Assembly (NCBI GenBank): GCA_008636095.1
Contig: VSJD01000118.1
Coordinates: 1-19,093, forward strand
Direction: 5' to 3'
Origin: Kiritimatiellota bacterium
GTDB lineage: Bacteria > Verrucomicrobiota > Kiritimatiellia > JAAZAB01
DNA length: 19,093 nt
A model generated the notes under the pieces. It was not told where the DNA came from. It worked only from the letters and a program-made list of their open reading frames with translations, and did not search any database. The position numbers and the translations under genes were made by a program. Positions 14,437-19,093 of this stretch are shown one piece after another. Numbering within the stretch: the first letter of the stretch is position 1; every line of letters begins with the position of its first letter.

Positions 14437-14783
14437 ACCAGCTTGATCAAGTTGGCCCATTGAAAGGGCTTGATGACATAACCCGCGGCGCCCATATGCC
14501 GGGCCTTCTGGCGATCTTCCACGGTTGAGCTTGCCGTAAGAAAGACAATGGGAATGCGCTCCATCGCCGGATCCTGCCGCAACTGCTGGAACACCTCAAA
14601 CCCATTGCATCCCGGCAGGCAGATATCGAGAAGAATCAGGTCCGGTTTTTCTTCCCGGGCCCGTTCCAGGGCACTGATACCGTCTGTCACGCATGCGGTC
14701 TGAAAACCTTCCGCCTTGAGCCTCATGACGAGGGCCTGGACCAGTTCCGATTCATCTTCGATAATGAATATTTTTGCGCTCAT
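14394..14783 (-). CDS. Single-domain response regulator
   Basis: 129 residues from ATG 14783 (MSAKIFIIEDESELVQALVM). It is only a receiver domain: acidic E9/D10, phosphoacceptor D53 (PDLILLDICLPGCNGFEV), T83 (IVFLTASS) and K105 (YVIKPFQ). Such CheY-like proteins pass phosphoryl groups or act by protein contact. In-frame ATGs at 14807 and 14828 would add 8 or 15 residues (MNENVVSMNNAGQAP). None of the starts has a clear ribosome binding site, so the N-terminus is uncertain. It follows the hybrid kinase on the same strand after about 210 bases that contain hairpins, and is a likely partner of it. Its 3' end overlaps the 3' end of the plus-strand NtrC-like gene by 43 bases. Confidence 0.88.
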   Translation of the reverse strand: MSAKIFIIEDESELVQALVMRLKAEGFQTACVTDGISALERAREEKPDLILLDICLPGCNGFEVFQQLRQDPAMERIPIVFLTASSTVEDRQKARHMGAAGYVIKPFQWANLIKLVHDVLSAFGPDKGR

Positions 14784-14832
14784 GGGTGCTTGGCCTGCAT
14801 TATTCATGGAAACCACATTTTCATTCATAAGC

Positions 14833-14857
14833 ATTTCAAAGCCAATGGCTTTGAAAT
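14833..14857. repeat. Perfect 11-bp hairpin upstream of the response regulator
   Basis: ATTTCAAAGCC (14833-14843) and GGCTTTGAAAT (14847-14857) are exact reverse complements around AAT. The hairpin lies a few bases before the in-frame ATG at 14828 and could hide a ribosome binding site or be an operator-like site. It also falls within an upstream extension of the same reading frame. Confidence 0.6.
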
Positions 14858-14915
14858 TTCGACGTGCCCCGATGCTCTTCGCGATCGGAGCTTGCTCAAG
14901 GCTAACCCTGAGCAC

Positions 14916-14957
14916 GAGCCCTGAGTAAAGTCGAAGGGCTCACGTCGAAGCCCTTCG
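14916..14957. repeat. Two overlapping, mutually exclusive hairpins between kinase and response regulator
   Basis: GAGCCCT (14916-14922) pairs with AGGGCTC (14935-14941). Alternatively CGAAGGGCT (14932-14940) pairs with AGCCCTTCG (14949-14957). They share the middle arm, so only one can form at a time. The sequence resembles intergenic repeats with GTCGAAGGGCT words. No T-run follows on the minus strand. Confidence 0.6.
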
Positions 14958-14992
14958 GGTGACCTATGCATGAAAAATTGAAATCTTCATGA

Positions 14993-17044
14993 TTAGGTCG
15001 GGTTGGCAACCTTTGCCGCCGCGCCCAACGGCTGGGAATCCAGGTTCAACAGGCGCTTAACTTTCATAACGAATTCATCGAAATCAAACGGCTTGCAAAG
15101 AGAATCGTCGCATCCCAATTGCATGATTTCATCAATATCACCGCGATAGCCGGAAACAACCAGGAATTTGGTGGTGCGGTGCGGAAGACGTTTGGTCATC
15201 GAATCAAAGACGCGTTTTCCGTCAATATCGGGCAAATGGAGATCCAATACCACCAAGTCGGGGTTCCATTCGCCGAAATGGATGCAGGCATCGTAACCGC
15301 TTGTAGTGGACTTGAGATCCAGTCCCGCGCCGCATTCGTGGAGCACCCGTACCATGAGATTTAGGATCGAAGCGTCGTCGTCCACGATTAGAACGCGCAA
15401 AGGGGTTGTTTCCACGGGACCGATCGGAAGCGGTTTCAGGAGCGCCAGAGCTTGCGTCAGCCATTCACGGGGCGTGCGCGCGCGCGTGGGCTCCAGGTAG
15501 GCCATGCGAATACCGTCCATGATCGCCTGCCGCTGTTTTCCCAAGGTTAACTGGAGGCGGGCGGCAACACCGTCCCGCGTCTGCTCGGTGCCGTCGAGCA
15601 GAACAATCAATGCCTGGCTGGCTTCGAAAAGGAACGTTTGTTCGGCGGTGCAATCCAGTGCTTCCATTGCCAAAGTTCGGAGGCGCTCGGCGGCCTCTTT
15701 GCTCGCCGGGGTGCCGCCGGGCGCGGATGGCGCGGCGACTTGGAGGACCAGCATAGCCAACTGCCGGTCACGGGCTTCCATGAATCGCATGCGATCGGTG
15801 ATAAACGCGTCCAAATTCTTTTCCTCGGTATGGATGGGCAGAGTGAAGAAAAACCGACTGCCCTTTTCCGGAATGCTCTCGACCTGGATGATGCCTTCGT
15901 GAATGTCGATAATGTGTTTGCTGATCGCCAGGCCCAGCCCGGTACCTTTGCTCCCGGTGTTGTCTTCCGTACGGGCGAGCTGGATGAAGGCCTCGAAAAT
16001 CCGGCTTTGATCTTCCGGGCGGATACCCGGCCCGGTGTCCTCGATGTCTATTCGAATGACCTCGTTCTCCTGGACGGCGCGCAGGGTAATAACGCCTTCT
16101 TCCGGCGTGAATTTGTTGGCGTTGCCCACCAAGTTGGTCAGCACCTGGGCAATCTTATCCCGATCGCAGAGCGCATCCGGAAGCGTCTCGGGCATCTCCA
16201 GGTTAAATTGTTGATGGTGCAGAAGACATTGCGGGATGAAATCATGATGACATTGTTTCAGCAGATCGGTGAAATTCACGCGCCCGCGACGGAACTCTTC
16301 CCGTCCGGACTCAATCCGTCCCAGGTCGAGGACATCATCAATCAGCCCGGCCAGTCGTTCGCAATTCCGGAGGACGGTCTCCAGGCATTCCTTCTGCTGA
16401 TCGGATACCGTTCCAGCGACGCCGTCATTAACCAGCGCGACGAACGTATTGATGATCGTCAACGGAGTGCGTAATTCGTGTGACACGTTAGACACGAAGC
16501 GGGATTTGGATAAATCCATTTCCTTCAGCCGGGTGACCGTCTGTTTCAGCGCCTCTTCCGCCTTTTTCCGTTTCGTGATATTGCGAACAAAAAAGCAGAG
16601 ATGCCCTTCCGGGGTCAGGACCAGCCGGTTGGTGGCGATTTCGGCCGGGAACGTCGTGTGGTCTTTCCGGATGCACGAAGCTTCGATCAGCGTGTAGCGG
16701 TGCTGTTCAATGTTCCGGCGGAGCGCTTCCAGCAGGACCTCGTTGGCGCCGGCGATGATGTTGATGATGTTGAGCCGGCTGAGCTCGTCCTTGGTATAGA
16801 GCAAAAAATCCATGGCGCGTTCATTGACGTCCATGATCCGGCCGGTGGCATCGGTGATTAGTACGCCGTCGTAAAGGCTCTGAAGCAGTTCCTGGTAGGG
16901 CGCCGCGTCCGCGGATTCGTTCAAGCGCTCCGCTCCCTTTTTCTTCACAATAACCCGCGGGACTTTTGGCGCTGCCACAGTTCCGGATTCCTCGAACGGA
17001 ATCGCGATCCGGACGGTTCTGGCAAAAGACTCATCTCCAGACAT
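14993..17044 (-). CDS. Cytoplasmic hybrid sensor histidine kinase (PAS-HisKA-HATPase-linker-REC)
   Basis: 683 residues from ATG 17044 (MSGDESFARTVRIAIPFEES), with AGGGAG upstream. PAS domain: about 48-160 (YDGVLITDATGRIMDVNERA, then FFVRNITKRKKAEEALKQTV). Dimerisation/phosphotransfer: H189 in FVSNVSHELRTPLTI. ATP-binding: N-box LTNLVGNANKFTPE (302-315), G1 DTGPGI (336-341), G2 GSKGTGLGLAISKH (364-377). Residues about 411-545 have no obvious family; they read somewhat like a decayed GGDEF domain, but this is only an impression. C-terminal receiver: about 548-670 with D555/D556, phosphoacceptor D601 (PDLVVLDLHLPDIDG), S631 and K651 (LCKPFDF). There are no membrane segments, so it should sense a cytoplasmic signal through PAS. 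Likely partners are the receiver protein downstream and the NtrC-like regulator. Confidence 0.93.
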   Translation of the reverse strand: MSGDESFARTVRIAIPFEESGTVAAPKVPRVIVKKKGAERLNESADAAPYQELLQSLYDGVLITDATGRIMDVNERAMDFLLYTKDELSRLNIINIIAGANEVLLEALRRNIEQHRYTLIEASCIRKDHTTFPAEIATNRLVLTPEGHLCFFVRNITKRKKAEEALKQTVTRLKEMDLSKSRFVSNVSHELRTPLTIINTFVALVNDGVAGTVSDQQKECLETVLRNCERLAGLIDDVLDLGRIESGREEFRRGRVNFTDLLKQCHHDFIPQCLLHHQQFNLEMPETLPDALCDRDKIAQVLTNLVGNANKFTPEEGVITLRAVQENEVIRIDIEDTGPGIRPEDQSRIFEAFIQLARTEDNTGSKGTGLGLAISKHIIDIHEGIIQVESIPEKGSRFFFTLPIHTEEKNLDAFITDRMRFMEARDRQLAMLVLQVAAPSAPGGTPASKEAAERLRTLAMEALDCTAEQTFLFEASQALIVLLDGTEQTRDGVAARLQLTLGKQRQAIMDGIRMAYLEPTRARTPREWLTQALALLKPLPIGPVETTPLRVLIVDDDASILNLMVRVLHECGAGLDLKSTTSGYDACIHFGEWNPDLVVLDLHLPDIDGKRVFDSMTKRLPHRTTKFLVVSGYRGDIDEIMQLGCDDSLCKPFDFDEFVMKVKRLLNLDSQPLGAAAKVANPT

Positions 17045-17059
17045 AATAGCTGGCTCCCT

Positions 17060-17093
17060 GCCCGCAATGCTGCGCATAGCGCTGCAGGCGGGC
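17060..17093 (-). promoter_or_regulatory. Leader hairpin adjacent to the kinase ribosome binding site
   Basis: GCCCGC and GCGGGC (17060-17065 and 17088-17093) pair. Inside them GCGC-TAT-GCGC and flanking bases can pair further. The 3' base of the stem directly abuts the AGGGAG ribosome binding site (complement of 17054-17059). It lies in the transcribed leader of the kinase gene and could affect translation. Confidence 0.5.
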
Positions 17094-17131
17094 TGCGTTA
17101 AACTGGTCTTCTGGCAATGTATTCGAATGTG

Positions 17132-17159
17132 ATTATAGGCATGGCGGGCGGATTGTCAA
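17132..17159 (-). promoter_or_regulatory. Near-consensus sigma70-type promoter of the histidine kinase operon
   Basis: On the minus strand a perfect TTGACA (17154-17159) and a perfect TATAAT (17132-17137) are separated by 16 bases. Transcription would start near 17125, giving a leader of about 80 bases that contains the hairpin at 17060-17093. The spacer length is one base short of the 17-base optimum. Confidence 0.72.
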
Positions 17160-17247
17160 TCTCTTCCTGGCGGTTCTCTGTTTCCAGGTGAGGAATAAGC
17201 ATGGGCGAGGAATAAAATCAAAAAAAAAGATCGACAATACGGTTCAT

Positions 17248-17276
17248 TTGCTCATAATGTTTTTGGTTTTTATAAA
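17248..17276 (+). promoter_or_regulatory. Candidate promoter for the thrombospondin-type-3-like gene
   Basis: TTGCTC (17248-17253), a 17-base A/T-rich spacer and TATAAA (17271-17276) lie about 180 bases before the ATG at 17459. The -10 box is good (5 of 6), the -35 box weak. The 414-bp region between the divergent kinase and this gene otherwise holds only a short hairpin, GCCGATC/GATCGGC, near 17358-17374. Confidence 0.4.
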
Positions 17277-17458
17277 AGCGATAGAATACACAGAATGACT
17301 GTTTCCATGATCGTCAACCAATCCATGCCGAGCGGTTTTCCCAAACTCCATAGTCGTCTGTCAGCCGATCTTGATCGGCCTTGGCTTCCCGATTGTCAAG
17401 CCGTTTTCCATTGGCCATCCAATTTCAGTCAACCCTGCCCGGTTAACAAGGTGCTGAT

Positions 17459-18748
17459 ATGAAATTTATACGACCGACATGGTGGGGCGGCCGCTTCTCC
17501 GGAATCCTTCAAGGCAAGGGCGGCGCCGTGAGGCAACCCCTCCTGTATGGCATTCCACTGCTCCTCGCATCCGCTCTGGTCTTGTTTAGCGCGACCGATT
17601 TTGACCGCGCATCGGAATCGGATACTGATTCCGACGGCATGCCGGATGCCTATGAACTGTTTTTCGGCCTGAATTCCACCAATCCTGCCGACGCCTATTT
17701 GGATTACGACGGTGATCGGTTTAGCAACCTGCGGGAATCCGCCCAATTGACCGATCCATTTGCGCCTGACACGGATCGCGACCAATTCAACGATGATGTG
17801 GATGCAAGTCCCATCAGCCGGGCCTATATTCAATGGGGCGCGCCGCAGTTCACGACGGGGGATCGATATGATTATGCGCATCCTGACTGGTTCCTCGGAG
17901 CTTACAAAAATGGCGGCGAATGGATGGCAATGGAGTATGGGAGTAACGGAGTATGGGGGTGTGGGAGTAATGGAGTATCGGCGTGGTATGTAGAATCCGA
18001 GGAACCACCGGGACTCGGGAGCCTATCCATTGACCTTGACCGGACGATATTGACCAACAATCTGCGATATGCCGTTCATTATTTGAATACCAGCAATTCT
18101 TCGCTCTACGTTGATTTGCTGGATACCAATGGCGCGGTCGTGGTGGAAGACCTGTGCGGCAATCTGATGACCGAAAGCAATGGCGCCTGTGCGAGCTCGG
18201 CCAGGGAGGCCGTCGTCATTCTTGACATCCCGACCGCCAAATTACCCGATGCGGCCGTTATTCATTTAAGACGCGGCAAATCAGGGGACATAATCGTTTA
18301 TGAAGGATTGGTCTACATTGACGAAGATGGAGATGGTCTTGATAATGAGCAGGAAAGACAGCTTGGTACGTCGGATTATTGTGTGGATACGGATGGCGAC
18401 GGTATAAGCGACTATGAAGCCTGTTTTCATACAACGAACACGAACAATCCTGTGCCGCCCGACCCGGATATAGACGATGACGAGGATAAAGACAAGGATC
18501 AGAAAGGTGTTATCTACGTGGATCAAGCCCGGGGCAACGACACCTTTACGGGCCGAGCGCCGCTCCCGAACTCGAAGAAGGGCGGGACCGCCAAGAAGGG
18601 GCCGAAAAAGACGGTCCACAAAGGCATGGCCGCCGTTGATGAAGATGGCGCGCACACGATGATCATCAAATCCGGGACCTATAATGAAAATCTCGATATA
18701 CGCGGGAAGAAGGTCAAGGTGGTTATTGAGGGAAACGTGAAATTATAA
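17459..18748 (+). CDS. Exported protein with thrombospondin-type-3-like calcium-binding repeats and a partial beta-helix end
   Basis: 429 residues from ATG 17459, with AAGG seven bases upstream. A late signal/anchor segment (QPLLYGIPLLLASALVLFSA, 26-45) directs export. Acidic DxDxDG-type loops follow: DTDSDGMPDAYEL (55-67), DYDGDRFSNLRE (82-93), DTDRDQFNDDVD (104-115), then DEDGDGLDNEQE (288-299) and DTDGDGISDYEA (310-321). This is the calcium-binding repeat of secreted PVC and Bacteroidota proteins. Between the two groups, about 120-285, is a beta-rich domain containing a duplicated octapeptide (GSNGVWGC, GSNGVSAW; 161-176). After an Asp/Lys-rich linker the end (IYVDQARGNDTFTGRAPLP and TMIIKSGTYNENLDI) is the usual opening of a right-handed beta-helix protein. 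It is interrupted by a Lys-rich stretch and stops after about one rung, so the C-terminus may be truncated. A cell-surface role is likely; the ligand is unknown. Confidence 0.8.
   Translation: MKFIRPTWWGGRFSGILQGKGGAVRQPLLYGIPLLLASALVLFSATDFDRASESDTDSDGMPDAYELFFGLNSTNPADAYLDYDGDRFSNLRESAQLTDPFAPDTDRDQFNDDVDASPISRAYIQWGAPQFTTGDRYDYAHPDWFLGAYKNGGEWMAMEYGSNGVWGCGSNGVSAWYVESEEPPGLGSLSIDLDRTILTNNLRYAVHYLNTSNSSLYVDLLDTNGAVVVEDLCGNLMTESNGACASSAREAVVILDIPTAKLPDAAVIHLRRGKSGDIIVYEGLVYIDEDGDGLDNEQERQLGTSDYCVDTDGDGISDYEACFHTTNTNNPVPPDPDIDDDEDKDKDQKGVIYVDQARGNDTFTGRAPLPNSKKGGTAKKGPKKTVHKGMAAVDEDGAHTMIIKSGTYNENLDIRGKKVKVVIEGNVKL
17939..17981 (+). repeat. In-frame direct repeat (19 bp, period 24)
   Basis: GGGAGTAACGGAGTATGGG (17939-17957) and GGGAGTAATGGAGTATCGG (17963-17981) differ at two positions. 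A further partial copy (GGAGTATGG) lies just before, at 17932. The style (GGAGTATGGGAGTAA) matches purine-rich minisatellite-like intergenic repeats. Here it is inside a reading frame and encodes the duplicated octapeptide. Confidence 0.75.
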
Positions 18749-19093
18749 GAGAAGAGATAGCCCGCGAAACACGCGAAATAACGCTAAAAGCCTGTTAAAT
18801 AATAAGATGGACTAGTGGTGGAGGTCCGCCCAAAAGCGGAAACCGCAACAACCGAATATTTTCCGCCAGAGGCGGATCTGCCCATGGCATGAAACCGCAA
18901 AGAACGCAGAGAACGCAAAATCGAAATGTTGTGTTGACACATGCCTGTGTTCCATGTTCTCTGCGATCTTTGTGCTCTTCCATGAGAAGGCTTGTCAAGA
19001 AGCGACTGACGTGGCAGGCGCTGGGCTCCGATCCTGAGGCATGTTATGCTTCCATTCGCACTCTATAATGGGTCATTAATTCAGACCCGGTGC
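18749..19093. other. Gene-free region with repeats at the right end
   Basis: No convincing coding sequence. From left to right it holds a CCGCGAAACACGCGAAATAACGC run (18771-18785 area), a short stem CCGCC/GGCGG (18863-18875), the inverted repeat at 18896-18974, and a TATAAT (19064-19069) without a good -35 box. The only reading frame of note, on the minus strand, is made of the inverted repeat. Confidence 0.6.
18896..18974. repeat. Imperfect inverted repeat with inner hairpin
   Basis: CGCAAAGAACGCAGAGAAC (18896-18914) pairs with GTTCTCTGCGATCTTTGTG (18956-18974) at 17 of 19 positions. In the loop ACACA and TGTGT form a small stem around TGCC. The GCAAAGAACGCAGAGAACGC wording is typical of intergenic repeats found in several phyla. 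Confidence 0.65.

Noticed and set aside
15638..16474. 278-residue plus-strand open frame opposite the histidine kinase
   Set aside because: It is antisense to the kinase catalytic core, a common shadow in GC-rich genes.
18936..19069. TTGACA near 18935 and TATAAT at 19064-19069 as promoters
   Set aside because: The TTGACA has no reasonable -10 box at 16-18 bases and lies in the inverted repeat; the TATAAT has no -35 match, and no gene follows within the window to test it.
1..19093. tRNA or rRNA genes
   Set aside because: I saw no cloverleaf with a TTCGAATC-type arm and CCA-like end and no conserved rRNA segments; the cloverleaf-like repeat at 11337-11390 lacks tRNA features.

Overview
The window looks like chromosomal DNA of a GC-rich (mid-50s % by eye) Gram-negative bacterium. 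I infer the PVC superphylum (Kiritimatiellota, Lentisphaerota or a relative). The reasons are the secreted parallel beta-helix and thrombospondin-type-3-like proteins, a secreted glycoside-hydrolase-like protein, the rpmE-prfA-prmC order, and the many palindromic repeats between and inside genes. This is inference; no single gene proves the phylum.

Layout. (1) 1-724, minus strand: a translation cluster rpsP-khpA-trmD (trmD cut by the window edge), with no rimM in its usual place. (2) 866-3390: a minus-strand secreted beta-helix gene whose 5' end is interrupted by a roughly 649-bp group II intron without a reverse transcriptase, lying on the plus strand. An array of six hairpins follows. Removing the intron joins two minus-strand reading frames exactly in phase. 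(3) 3488-5953, plus: a large exported TIM-barrel, glycoside-hydrolase-like protein. (4) 5985-8473, minus: two related cytoplasmic beta-propeller proteins behind a good sigma70-type promoter. (5) 8566-11108, minus: rpmE-prfA-prmC, a second translation cluster, with repeat elements in its spacers and a 38-bp perfect palindrome inside prmC. (6) 11450-12988, plus: a TPR lipoprotein. (7) 13087-17044: a signalling group. It has a plus-strand NtrC-like response regulator with a damaged AAA+ domain and no DNA-binding domain. Convergent with it are a minus-strand single-domain response regulator and a hybrid histidine kinase driven from a near-consensus promoter. (8) 17459-18748, plus: an exported calcium-binding-repeat protein ending in the start of a beta-helix. 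(9) 18749-19093: no gene, only inverted repeats.

How it fits together. The housekeeping genes (tRNA methylation, ribosomal proteins, peptide release and its methylation) are ordinary in sequence, but repeats sit unusually close to or inside them. The hybrid kinase, the small receiver protein and the degenerate NtrC-like regulator form a plausible phosphorelay in which the NtrC-like protein can still be phosphorylated but probably cannot activate sigma54. The exported proteins suggest polysaccharide use or surface display. The most notable theme is repeats that have entered coding sequence in frame: a palindrome in prmC, five 15-bp units in place of the GAFTGA loop in the NtrC-like protein, and a 24-bp direct repeat in the thrombospondin-type-3-like protein.
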